This document shows positions 55,462 to 64,000 of a stretch of DNA of 64,000 nt, piece after piece. Origin of the DNA: Paracoccaceae bacterium. Its GTDB lineage: Bacteria > Pseudomonadota > Alphaproteobacteria > Rhodobacterales > Rhodobacteraceae. Within the stretch, counting starts at the first letter, position 1. Each line of letters begins with the position of its first letter. The position numbers were made by a program, and so were the translations under genes. The stretch spans positions 124,001 to 188,000 of the forward strand of contig JALSJM010000008.1 of assembly GCA_026989355.1 (NCBI GenBank), in the 5' to 3' direction. The notes below the pieces were generated by a model that was not told the origin of the DNA, searched no databases, and saw nothing but the letters and a program-made list of their open reading frames with translations.

Positions 55462-55929
55462 CTATCCCAGGGGGCCCGGCAGGCGCTCCTCGCTCAGAAG
55501 CACATTGGCCTCGACATCGCCAACGCCGGGAAGCGTCATGATCCGCCGGCGCAGGATGCGTTCGAAATCGGCAAGGTCGCGCGCCACCACCCGCACCCGG
55601 TAATCGTAAAGCCCCAGCACATGCTGCACGCCCTGCACCTCGGGAATGGCACTGATCGCACGTTCGAAATCCTCAAGACTGACGCGCCCGCGGGTGGCAA
55701 GCTTGATCCCGAGAAAAACGGTGACCGTGAAGCCGAGCGCCTCAAGATCAAGATCAAGCCGCTGCCCCGCCAGCACCCCCGCTTCGGCAAGCCGGCGGAT
55801 GCGCCGCCAGGTGGCGGGCTGGCTGAGACCGATACGCCGCGCGATGGCACCGGTCGAAAGGCGGGCATCTTCCTGAAGAACCGCAAGGATGGCGCAATCC
55901 TGCGCGTCAAGTTCCGCCGGCGCGATCAC
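55462..55929 (-). CDS. Lrp/AsnC-family regulator (second of a tandem pair)
   Basis: The 155-residue product has an N-terminal helix-turn-helix (LDAQDCAILAVLQEDARLSTGAIARRIGLSQPATWRRIRRLAEAGVL) and the RAM amino-acid-sensing domain (GFTVTVFLGIKL..., AISAIPEVQGVQHVLGLYDYRVRVVARDLADFERIL, LPGVGDVEANVLLSE). Its ATG overlaps the stop of the upstream Lrp gene (ATGA), so the two are co-translated and may form a heteromer. Likely regulated genes are the neighbouring aminotransferase or ilvC. Confidence 0.92.
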   Translation of the reverse strand: MIAPAELDAQDCAILAVLQEDARLSTGAIARRIGLSQPATWRRIRRLAEAGVLAGQRLDLDLEALGFTVTVFLGIKLATRGRVSLEDFERAISAIPEVQGVQHVLGLYDYRVRVVARDLADFERILRRRIMTLPGVGDVEANVLLSEERLPGPLG

Positions 55930-56381
55930 AGCGGCAGTACCGGATCGGTCTTGACAGAGGAAAGATGCATCAGTGCCTCGATATCGTTTATGTGCGGAAG
56001 GGTCAGGATGCGGTGGCGATAGATATGCTGATAATGGGTCATGTCGCGGGCAATGAGCGACAAACGCACATCCACCCGCCCCAGAAATGTCTGCATTTCG
56101 ATAACTTCCGGAACACGCCGCGCCTCGGCAAGGAAATCGTCAAAGGCGTTGCGTGCCGTCTTGTCAAGGGTGATGCGCAAGCTTACCTCGACCGCATAAC
56201 CAAGTGCCGGCCAGCAGATGCGCATGTGCTGCCCGCGGATGATGCCGCGGGCGCGCAGGCGCTCGATACGGCGAATGCAGGTTGCGGCGGTGGTGCCAGC
56301 ACGCTCGGCCAGAGCGCTGGCGGCAAGGCCCGGCCCGGCCTGAAGCTGCCGGAGGATACGGCGATCGGTATCGTCAAGCAT
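55926..56381 (-). CDS. Lrp/AsnC-family regulator (first of a tandem pair)
   Basis: The 151-residue product has the same architecture: helix-turn-helix MLDDTDRRILRQLQAGPGLAASALAERAGTTAATCIRRIERLRARGIIRG and RAM domain (VEVSLRITLDKTARNAFDDFL, EVIEMQTFLGRVDVRLSLIARDMTHYQHIYRHRILTLPHINDIEALMHLS). The helix-turn-helix recognition helix differs strongly from that of its partner. It is divergent from ilvC; the 132 bp between them are AT-rich and hold a 12-bp palindrome, so it is a good candidate regulator of branched-chain amino acid synthesis. Confidence 0.92.
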   Translation of the reverse strand: MLDDTDRRILRQLQAGPGLAASALAERAGTTAATCIRRIERLRARGIIRGQHMRICWPALGYAVEVSLRITLDKTARNAFDDFLAEARRVPEVIEMQTFLGRVDVRLSLIARDMTHYQHIYRHRILTLPHINDIEALMHLSSVKTDPVLPL

Positions 56382-56438
56382 GATTATTGCAGAAATATGG
56401 ATTTTCTCGAATTGAGATAGTGCATAAAACGGTAATAA

Positions 56439-57536
<1,098 letters not shown>

Positions 57537-57562
57537 TCGCTTTTCCCGGCCACGGCAACCCG

Positions 57563-57600
57563 CGGGCGCCCGGTGCGGGGCGCCCGTTTCGTTTCCGTTT
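57563..57600 (+). terminator. Rho-independent terminator of ilvC
   Basis: CGGGCGCCC (57563-57571) pairs perfectly with GGGCGCCCG (57578-57586) over a 6-nt loop and is followed by TTTCGTTTCCGTTT. Confidence 0.88.
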
Positions 57601-57664
57601 CGGACGAACCGCCGGCAAGGAAGGCCGGAAATGCCCGCAGGATGCCCCGACCACCAGCGTCGGC

Positions 57665-58375
57665 TCACACCGCCGGCGGGATGATCGCATCATAATGGAT
57701 GGCCAGACGCACGGTGCCGCCCGCAAAATCGCCACCATTGGCGGTCAGCAGCAGAGGCGTGTCGGCGTAATAGGTAAGGGGCGACCCCGACATGCCGACC
57801 ACCCAGCTTCCCGCGGCAAGGCCAAGCCCGCTGGCATAGCGCTGCGGGTCCGCGCTCACCCCGAGACTCCAGTCGGCAAGGGTTCCGGTGATATCGGCAA
57901 GGATCCGGCCCGTCACGGCAGTCACCGAGGCATATTGCGGAATCAGCAGCGCGGTGGTGCTGGTGGCTCCGGGAACGATCACATGATCGGCCTCGATGAT
58001 CCGTGCCTCGGTTTTCGCGCCATTCGCGCTCTGGGGGCTTCCTTCGGGCTGCCAGACGGCGCCGTCATGGAACACCCGCAGCGCTTCGTCGGCCACGTAG
58101 CCCCGCCAGCCCGCCTGCGGGGCAAGGAACACCCAGCCACCGTTGCTGGCAATGGCAAGCTTGCCGTCCTGCCCCGCCCAGCCATTCACCGCACCGGAAG
58201 GCAGCATGTAAACCGTGCCGTCGGGCGCGTTTGCGGGCGGGGTGGCGATGCTGCGCGATTGCATTACCAGCTGCACCAGCCCGTCAAGGCGCACAAGAGC
58301 CTCGTTTACCGTCACGTGCTTCTGGGCCTGTGCCGGCTGCAACAGCGGCAGATGAAGTTGGGATGTGTCAGTCAT
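57665..58375 (-). CDS. DUF2793 protein at the end of the GTA tail operon
   Basis: The 236-residue product starts MTDTSQLHLPLLQPAQAQKHVTVNEALVRLDGLVQL, the DUF2793 signature. It continues with an APDGTVYMLPSGAVNGWAGQDGKLAIASNGGWVFLAP segment and a C-terminal beta-rich domain (VSADPQRYASGLGLAAGSWVVGMSGSPLTYYADTPLLLT). Such proteins are found with phage or GTA tails and may form spikes or fibres that bind the cell surface. Its ATG lies inside the end of g15 (8-bp overlap), so it is translated from the same mRNA. Precise role is unknown. Confidence 0.85.
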   Translation of the reverse strand: MTDTSQLHLPLLQPAQAQKHVTVNEALVRLDGLVQLVMQSRSIATPPANAPDGTVYMLPSGAVNGWAGQDGKLAIASNGGWVFLAPQAGWRGYVADEALRVFHDGAVWQPEGSPQSANGAKTEARIIEADHVIVPGATSTTALLIPQYASVTAVTGRILADITGTLADWSLGVSADPQRYASGLGLAAGSWVVGMSGSPLTYYADTPLLLTANGGDFAGGTVRLAIHYDAIIPPAV

Positions 58376-61300
58376 TGATGATGATCCTCCTGAAGGGCCC
58401 GGGGCCATAGCTCTGGGAAATCTGGGCAATATCGATGCTGAAGGGCAGGACGGCACCGTCGGCGCTCTGCTCGGCGGCCCCGTAAGTCCATTGTGGCTGG
58501 CTCACGATGGTTTCGCGCAACAACGCGCCGCCCGCGGCAACCACCCGCACAAGATAGCTCTCGCCTTCCTCGCCAAGCGGCACATCAACCGACTGCCAGC
58601 TGTCACCGTCGATCCGGGTCCGGCGGATCCAGGCGATGTGCAGCCCCCCCGCTCCGTCGCGCGCGCCACGCAGATGCACCGGAGCATAGGGGCGCAGACC
58701 GTTGCCCCGGAAGGATTCGGTCAGGTGGCGATAGCTCGGATCGTCATAGGGCCGCCCGGCCGGGCCGATACGGTAGTGGCGCGAGAGTCCACGCGCCGAA
58801 AGCGCCAGGTCGATCTGTTCGGGCACTCCGTCAAGCAGCACGAAGATACTGCCCGCGGGCCATGCGGCCGGCATCAGCGCATCGCTTCCGGCCTGACCGC
58901 GCAGGCGGTCGGTCAGCTCCCAGGTATCGGGCGCCACCAGCGTCGCACCGGCGAACTGGAACAGCTCCCAGTTGCCCGGCGTGCCATCGCCGATCGCCGC
59001 CAGATTGGCTCCGTTCAGCACATCTTCCCACGACACCGAGGAAAGCGCGCCGCCCATGAGCTTCACCCTGAGCGGCGCACCCCGATCGCGCAACCCCGCA
59101 CGGGCCGCGGCCAGAGAGGTTTCCGTAGTGCCGATGGTGCTGGCCGCACCGATCAGCCGGTTCAGCTGATAACCGTTGTCGGAAGGCGCAGAATAAAGTG
59201 CCACGCTTCCCGGCCAGGGTGTGGCCGTAACGGCCACATGGGGGGCATGGGACACCTCTGCCCCGCTCATCAGCGGCAGGTCGAGAAACAGCGGATAGAC
59301 CGGCACCGGCGGAACGAAAGGGCGCAGGGGGGCACGTTCCGAAACCTCGTCGCTCGGGCGATAGACATCGGGCTCGATGCGCACCGCCTCGATCAGCTGG
59401 CCACCGCCCTCCTCCACGTGATCGAGGCGATAAAGCTCCTCGCCGCCTCCCTCGGACGCAATCCGCAGCACATCTCCGGCGCCGTATTTCAGCGCCGAAG
59501 GCGGCAGCGCAAAACGGGCGCGGTCTCGCGCGATCCGCGCCTCGGCCAGCCAGCGTTCGACAATGGCCCGGGCCTCGGCGGCGGTCAGCGCCAGAGAAAC
59601 CTCGGACTGCGCCACACCCTGGGCACGCTCATCGGGGAAAATTGCCTCGGCGGCCCGGATGTCGTAGTCGCCCCCCGCCTCCACGTAAGACAGGCGCACC
59701 TTGCCGGCGGTTTCCGCCTCGGGGCTGCGGATGCGCTCGAGCAGACCATCGAATTCGGCCACCACCGCAAGACGCTCCGGCTCGATCCGTCCCGCAGCAA
59801 TACCGGTGCGGTTGCGGAACATCAGGCGGCCCTCGCGCTCCACCGCGTCAAAGCCGAATGCCAGCAGCAGCGGCTGCAGCGCCGCCCGGGCGCTTTCGCC
59901 TCCGCGCACACCATAGCCGCGCACGATCCCGTAAAGGCCCGAGGTATCGGTGCTGCTCATCCCGGAACGCGCGCAGATCTCTTCCACCACGGAAGCCAGC
60001 GAACGCGCGCCCGTCCGCCCGGAAATCCAGTGTCCCCGCTCATAGGCCTCGCCATCGCTCCACAGCGCCGTGTTGTTCGGGAAAAAGGGGAAAGGCCGCG
60101 CATCCCAGGCCCAGACATGGGTGCGGGCTGTATCCACCATCCGCACCCCGCTGTCCGGGTCCACCGGATTGTTGGCCGGGTCCTCCCAGAAGCCGAACAT
60201 CGCCCGCAGATACTGCATCTGGATCAGATCGTCGCGGGTCCCGTCGGAATGGCGCGGCAGGGCCGATTCAGACGATTTCGGATCAACGAACCTGTTGGGC
60301 TCGTTGGTGCCCTTGTCCACCGCCGCGCAACCGATCTCGGTAAACCAGATCGGTTTCGATCCCGGAACCCAGGGCGTCGGAACCGCCTGGCGGACACCGC
60401 CGATGCGCTCGTGGTGGGGGTTGCTCCACCAGCCCCGCAGATCCTTGTAGCGGAATACCCAGTCCTCACCGTGGCTGGTATCGATGATCGGGGTGCGGAT
60501 CTGCGCCGCCTCGGCCTCGGGGGAATGGTAATACCAGTCATGGCCTTCGCCGCCCGCGATATTGGCCTTGAGATACTCGATATCGTGGATATCGCCCCAG
60601 TGGGCATCAAGGTGATCGGTGCCCTCGCGCCAGTCGGAAATGGGCATGTAGTTGTCGATGCCGATGAAATCGATATTGGTGTCGGCCCACAGAGGATCGA
60701 GGTTGAAGAAGACATCGCCCGAACCATCCTGCGGGTGATAGCCGAAATATTCGCTCCAGTCGGCGGCATAGGAAATCTTCGTGCCAGGCCCCAGCACTGC
60801 GCGCACGTCGGCAGCAAGCTGGATCAGTGCATCAACAACGGGAAAGTTTCCCGAGGCGCCGCGAATGCGCGTGAGACCGCGCAGTTCGGATCCGATCAGA
60901 AAGGCCTCGACCCCGCCCGCGGCCCTGCACAGATAAGCCTGATGCAGGATGTAGCGACGATAGGAAAATTCCGCCGGACCGGCGTAGATCACCGTGGTGC
61001 CGCTAATGGCGAAATCGCCGGCCTGCGCCGTGCCGAAAAAGGCGGCCACCTCGGCCTCGGCCTGCGCCGTGCCATCGGGCGAACCGGGCTGGCCTGGCGC
61101 CTTCGAAAGGGTGATCCGGCCGCGCCAGGGAAGCGCCGGTTGCTCGGTGGCATCCGACCAGGGATCAGGCAGACCGTTGCCGGCCAGTTGTTCCATCAGG
61201 ATGAAGGGGTAATAGACCACCGCCTTGCCGGCAGAACGGATATGGGCGATCGCCTCGATCACTGCCCCGTCGGCCGGTGTGCCGCCATAGACCGAACGCC

Positions 61301-62288
61301 CGTCAAGCTGCGGCACCTGATCGGCCGCGGCGCGGCCGATCCCGTTCACCACCCAGGGCATCGGTGTGCCATCGGTGATCTTCTGCTCCACCTTGGGGCG
61401 GATCGTGCACTGGCCACAGCGCAGATCGTCGCCGAACCACGACACCACCAGGGCAACCGAACCACAGTTCGGCAGTTCTTCCGAAAGGGTCTCGAAGGAG
61501 GTAACGAAATCCGTCTTGCCGCTGGGGCTGCTCACATTGGCGCTGCGCAGCTGTCCCGGGGCCTCTTCGTAATGCACCGGAGTGGTGGCAAGGCCATATT
61601 CGCCGGTGCCGGGAATGAGCGCCACACCCCGCACACCCTGTGCGATCTCGGGCGCCTGTCCGGGCTGGGCGGGGCGCAGCACCTCGAAGGTGAACTGCGG
61701 TACCCGGTTGCCGAAGGGGCCAAGCTCCAGATCCTCGATCACCACATAGGCAATGCCGCGATAGGCCGGGGTCTGACCGGGGCCCTCCACCGCCTCGATC
61801 TTCGGATCGGGCATCTGATCCCCGGTTCCCTTGTAAATGCGCAGGTTCAGATCGTCACGCGCAATCTCCACCCCATCCGCCCAGATTCTCCCGACACGGG
61901 TAATTTCGCCCTCGCAAAGGGCAATCGCCAGGCTGATCGAATAGCTGTAACTGGTGGTCTTCGGTCGCTTCGGCGCTCCCTTGCCACCACCGCCCGAAGT
62001 GGTCACATGTTCCTTGAAGCGGGTGGCCCAGATCACCTGCCCGGCCACCCGCCACTGGCCGTAAACCTGCGCAACGGGGGCCCCTTCGCTGGCCCCGGTC
62101 AGGCGAAAACGCTCGACACGTCCGCTCTCCACAACATCCGAGCCCACACCCAGCAGGCTCTGGTCAAGCACCCGGCCCACAGTCGCCCCCACCGCGCGCC
62201 CGATGATCACGCTCGAAAGCCCAAGCACCGAGCCGCCAACCGAAGCACCCACCGCCGCGCCGACAGCCGAAAGAACGAGTGTAGCCAT
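58368..62288 (-). CDS. GTA tail-tip megatron / host-specificity protein (g15)
   Basis: The 1306-residue protein matches Rhodobacter GTA orfg15, the large tail-tip component that contacts the recipient envelope. A hydrophobic Gly/Ala/Val N-terminus (MATLVLSAVGAAVGASVGG...GRAVGATVGRVLDQ) probably contributes to the channel in the tail tip. A TIM-barrel glycoside-hydrolase-like domain (about residues 430-760) has DFIGIDNYMPISDWREGTDHLDA and KPIWFTEIGCAAVDKGTNEPNRF. A phage tail-type middle region follows (about 790-960, SYVEAGGDYDIRAAEAIFPDE) and a beta-rich C-terminus. It starts adjacent to the g14 stop. Confidence 0.95.
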   Translation of the reverse strand: MATLVLSAVGAAVGASVGGSVLGLSSVIIGRAVGATVGRVLDQSLLGVGSDVVESGRVERFRLTGASEGAPVAQVYGQWRVAGQVIWATRFKEHVTTSGGGGKGAPKRPKTTSYSYSISLAIALCEGEITRVGRIWADGVEIARDDLNLRIYKGTGDQMPDPKIEAVEGPGQTPAYRGIAYVVIEDLELGPFGNRVPQFTFEVLRPAQPGQAPEIAQGVRGVALIPGTGEYGLATTPVHYEEAPGQLRSANVSSPSGKTDFVTSFETLSEELPNCGSVALVVSWFGDDLRCGQCTIRPKVEQKITDGTPMPWVVNGIGRAAADQVPQLDGRSVYGGTPADGAVIEAIAHIRSAGKAVVYYPFILMEQLAGNGLPDPWSDATEQPALPWRGRITLSKAPGQPGSPDGTAQAEAEVAAFFGTAQAGDFAISGTTVIYAGPAEFSYRRYILHQAYLCRAAGGVEAFLIGSELRGLTRIRGASGNFPVVDALIQLAADVRAVLGPGTKISYAADWSEYFGYHPQDGSGDVFFNLDPLWADTNIDFIGIDNYMPISDWREGTDHLDAHWGDIHDIEYLKANIAGGEGHDWYYHSPEAEAAQIRTPIIDTSHGEDWVFRYKDLRGWWSNPHHERIGGVRQAVPTPWVPGSKPIWFTEIGCAAVDKGTNEPNRFVDPKSSESALPRHSDGTRDDLIQMQYLRAMFGFWEDPANNPVDPDSGVRMVDTARTHVWAWDARPFPFFPNNTALWSDGEAYERGHWISGRTGARSLASVVEEICARSGMSSTDTSGLYGIVRGYGVRGGESARAALQPLLLAFGFDAVEREGRLMFRNRTGIAAGRIEPERLAVVAEFDGLLERIRSPEAETAGKVRLSYVEAGGDYDIRAAEAIFPDERAQGVAQSEVSLALTAAEARAIVERWLAEARIARDRARFALPPSALKYGAGDVLRIASEGGGEELYRLDHVEEGGGQLIEAVRIEPDVYRPSDEVSERAPLRPFVPPVPVYPLFLDLPLMSGAEVSHAPHVAVTATPWPGSVALYSAPSDNGYQLNRLIGAASTIGTTETSLAAARAGLRDRGAPLRVKLMGGALSSVSWEDVLNGANLAAIGDGTPGNWELFQFAGATLVAPDTWELTDRLRGQAGSDALMPAAWPAGSIFVLLDGVPEQIDLALSARGLSRHYRIGPAGRPYDDPSYRHLTESFRGNGLRPYAPVHLRGARDGAGGLHIAWIRRTRIDGDSWQSVDVPLGEEGESYLVRVVAAGGALLRETIVSQPQWTYGAAEQSADGAVLPFSIDIAQISQSYGPGPFRRIIIND

Positions 62289-62735
62289 TCAGGATCCCTC
62301 CCCGGGAAATTGAAACCGCGCCACGATCCGGCGCTGCCAGGGGGCGCTGAGGGGGCTTTCCAGCACCCCATGCCCCGAATAGGCGTGGACGAAACTGGGC
62401 TCGGGGGAAATTCTTCCCTGAATTCCCAGGTGCTTGGCCACACCGCCCGCACGCATCCGAAAGAGCAGGACATCGCCCGGCGCGGCCGCTTCCAGCGGTT
62501 TCGCATCAAGGTGACGCAGGGCCGCCTGCCACAGACGTTCTGCTCCTTCAGGCTCGCTCCAGTCGGGCGTATAGGGCGGCACGGGCTCGGGCTCGCAGCC
62601 ATGAAACGCACGCCACACCCCGCGCAACAGCCCCAGACAATCGCAACCCGCACCCCGGGCCGAGGCCTGATGGCGATAGGGCGTGCCGATCCAGGCCCTT
62701 GCTTCGGCCAGCACGCGCACACCGGTCCTGCTCAT
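62289..62735 (-). CDS. GTA tail-associated NlpC/P60 cell-wall peptidase (g14)
   Basis: The 148-residue protein matches GTA orfg14. The NlpC/P60 cysteine nucleophile sits in RGAGCDCLGLLRGVW, and later there are a GDVLLFRM strand and the histidine in GVAKHLGIQG. In the particle this enzyme should cut peptide cross-links of peptidoglycan during DNA delivery. Its ATG overlaps the g13 stop (ATGA), and g15 starts right after its stop, so production is coupled. Confidence 0.94.
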   Translation of the reverse strand: MSRTGVRVLAEARAWIGTPYRHQASARGAGCDCLGLLRGVWRAFHGCEPEPVPPYTPDWSEPEGAERLWQAALRHLDAKPLEAAAPGDVLLFRMRAGGVAKHLGIQGRISPEPSFVHAYSGHGVLESPLSAPWQRRIVARFQFPGEGS

Positions 62736-63619
62736 CCCTTCAGACTCCCCCCGTCATTGATACCCCCCCGGGCGGGATAGCTCATCAGCCAGTCATCCCC
62801 GGGAATATGCGGAAAACCCCGGAAGTTCAGGAAGTTCTGAAACTTCAGGCGGCAGGTTTCAGGGCGCTTGTCGCAACCGGCCTCGAGACGCAGCAGGTCG
62901 CCTGCCTGCACCGGAAGGCGCAACACCTCCCACAACTCGATCTCGCGGCCGTCATTCGTCAGCCGGTCATTCTTGATCAACCCGGACAATCCGGCACCGG
63001 CACCGGAAAGCACCGAAAGGCGGCCACGCTCGAACCAGCGCTCGTCAAAACCCGAAAGCGCGGAGAAACGGAAAAGCCTCGCATCCTCCACATCTTCAGC
63101 CGGCAGATCGGCGCGATAGCCGGGGGCGGAAAGGTCAAATCGGCAATCGGCATCGCCCAGCACCGCGGTGCAGGGCTTCTGGTAGATCCGCCCCTGGGGC
63201 TGGTTCAGCGCCTCGGCAAGGCCGCGCAACTCGGCCTCGAAGGCCCCCGCCTTGCGGCGGATCTCGCCGATCGTGCCGGTAAAGCGCAACACGCGCTGGC
63301 TCACATCCTGCCAGTTCACCAGCCAGGCACGCACGATGGCGCCATCGAACCGGCCGGCGGCAATGTCATCCTCGGTCACCGCTGCATCCGAAAGCACCCC
63401 CAGCGTCTCGCTGTTGTCCACCGCAAGGCCTGTGGTCTGCACCAGGGCCCGGGCAGTCAGGCCGGTATCGGCCCGAAAGGTTATGCCCTCGAAGGAAAGG
63501 TCGCGATCATGATCGGTAAAGCCAAGGACGGTGCCATCACGGCGTTCCACGGCCCATGCCCGGGCCAGCGTGGTGATACCGCTTTCGAGATGGGCTTCGA
63601 ATTCAGGAGAAAACGCCAT
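62732..63619 (-). CDS. GTA tail hub protein, DUF2163 family (g13)
   Basis: The 295-residue product starts MAFSPEFEAHLESGITTLARAWAVERRDG, with GFTDHDRDLSFEGITF typical of DUF2163. Four cysteines occur as two pairs, QKPCTAVLGDADCRF (about residues 149 and 158) and EAGCDKRPETCRLKF (about residues 249 and 256). The latter is followed by NFLNFRGFPHIPGDDW. Related tail-tip proteins, including the Rhodobacter capsulatus GTA hub and lambda gpL, coordinate an iron-sulfur cluster with such cysteines. It sits between g12 and g14 with 1-4 nt overlaps. Confidence 0.95.
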   Translation of the reverse strand: MAFSPEFEAHLESGITTLARAWAVERRDGTVLGFTDHDRDLSFEGITFRADTGLTARALVQTTGLAVDNSETLGVLSDAAVTEDDIAAGRFDGAIVRAWLVNWQDVSQRVLRFTGTIGEIRRKAGAFEAELRGLAEALNQPQGRIYQKPCTAVLGDADCRFDLSAPGYRADLPAEDVEDARLFRFSALSGFDERWFERGRLSVLSGAGAGLSGLIKNDRLTNDGREIELWEVLRLPVQAGDLLRLEAGCDKRPETCRLKFQNFLNFRGFPHIPGDDWLMSYPARGGINDGGSLKG

Positions 63620-64000
63620 CAGACCCGCACCTCCACCACCGGAACATCGGGCACTTCCCCGGCCTGGAAACTGGCCACCGATGTCTGGATGCTGTCGGTA
63701 TCGAAACGCACCGGCACATCGAATTCGAAACCCGCGGTGATCTCGGCACCCACATCGGGGGGGCTGGCAAAGCTGACGATGCCGGTGGCGGTATCCACCG
63801 TGTAATGCACCGCTTCCTGCAGCTCGGTGCCCGCCACGCCGATCCGCACCGTGCCCGCCACCGGCTTGGTGATCGGGCGCACGTAGGCCGCGCTGCCCGA
63901 GGCATAGTGCTTGCGCAACCGGAAACCGGTGCTGGTGCCGTCGCCGGTGGCGATGTGCTGATCCTGGAAATGAACCTGTTCCGAGGGCTTGCAGGACTTG
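63619..64000 (-). CDS. GTA distal tail protein, DUF2460/TIGR02217 family (g12), partial
   Basis: The gene enters from the right edge; only its C-terminal 126 residues are present. Visible are KSCKPSEQVHF, GDGTSTGFRLRKHYASGS, VRPITKPVAGTVRIGVAGTELQEAVHYTVDTATGIVSFASPPDVGAEI and a closing FQAGEVPDVPVVEVRV. These repeats and order match the second half of GTA orfg12. Its stop overlaps the g13 start by one base. The upstream structural genes (capsid, portal, terminase) must lie outside the window to the right. Confidence 0.93.
   Translation of the reverse strand, partial: KSCKPSEQVHFQDQHIATGDGTSTGFRLRKHYASGSAAYVRPITKPVAGTVRIGVAGTELQEAVHYTVDTATGIVSFASPPDVGAEITAGFEFDVPVRFDTDSIQTSVASFQAGEVPDVPVVEVRV

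Noticed and set aside
58365-62780. A 1471-codon open frame on the plus strand opposite the GTA tail genes
   Set aside because: It is the high-GC antisense shadow of g15 and g14, which have recognisable domains. The shadow translation is Gly/Arg/Ala/His-rich without domains.

Overview
The window is high-GC DNA whose gene content and gene orders point to the Rhodobacteraceae/Paracoccaceae (Alphaproteobacteria). The indicators are a gene transfer agent (GTA) tail module at the right edge, cytochrome c550 directly upstream of cytochrome aa3 subunit I (the Paracoccus order), a ccmABCDG cluster beside Mth938-like/secF/secD/yajC, a two-domain RibB protein with a degenerate RibA half, and a TTAA-N7-TTAA CtrA-type site. 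No insertion sequence, integrase, CRISPR array or rRNA was recognised. Nearly everything looks like core chromosome. The assignment comes from recognising protein families by eye, not from a database search.

Layout, left to right. 1-4020: the 3' end of glmS, a gene-free stretch, then a leftward riboflavin operon (ribE, ribB-like, ribH) running into nusB and a small membrane protein gene. 4241-9054: three rightward genes for a group-2-type capsule (KpsS-like, a Wza/KpsD-type lipoprotein, KpsC). 9157-12398: a serine hydrolase, an LpxL-type acyltransferase and a DUF1223 protein. 12646-15697: aconitase acnA and a candidate 38-residue membrane peptide. 15854-23005: leftward cytochrome c maturation genes ccmABCDG and, upstream, yajC-secD-secF-TauE-Mth938. 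23299-28475: serS, and a leftward set yfgM-like/bamB/der for outer-membrane assembly and GTPase functions. 28807-33896: an RND efflux pair with a promoter and operator-like palindrome. 33997-38306: an Atm1-type ABC exporter divergent from an ArsR-family regulator, then a LysM protein. 38456-41641: a LOG-family protein, a glutamate-receptor-like potassium channel, Fe/Mn superoxide dismutase and a small exported protein.

41810-48799: tRNA-Leu(GAG), DDAH, lipB, cycA, ctaD, DUF2244, a YqeY protein and carA. 48825-54163: a probable CtrA site, a membrane glycosyltransferase with an N-terminal MshEN-like domain, a GntR regulator, a pyrimidine 5'-nucleotidase, a small membrane protein and a UbiH-type monooxygenase. 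54243-57536: a class V aminotransferase, two overlapping Lrp/AsnC regulators and divergent ilvC. 57665-64000: a leftward GTA tail-tip operon (g12 partial, g13, g14, g15) ending in a translationally overlapping DUF2793 gene.

Functional threads. The surface/envelope theme recurs (capsule synthesis, lipid A-type acylation, BamB, SecDF-YajC, MshEN-glycosyltransferase). So does respiration and haem handling (ccm genes, cycA, ctaD, lipB, acnA, sodB, Atm1). Several regulators sit next to clear palindromes (ArsR, Lrp pair, acnA, RND pump). The least ordinary items are the GluR0-like channel, the RND permease with a duplicated 15-residue motif in its cytoplasmic tail, the degenerate RibA half, the MshEN-glycosyltransferase behind a CtrA site, and an unusual number of short perfect tandem duplications.
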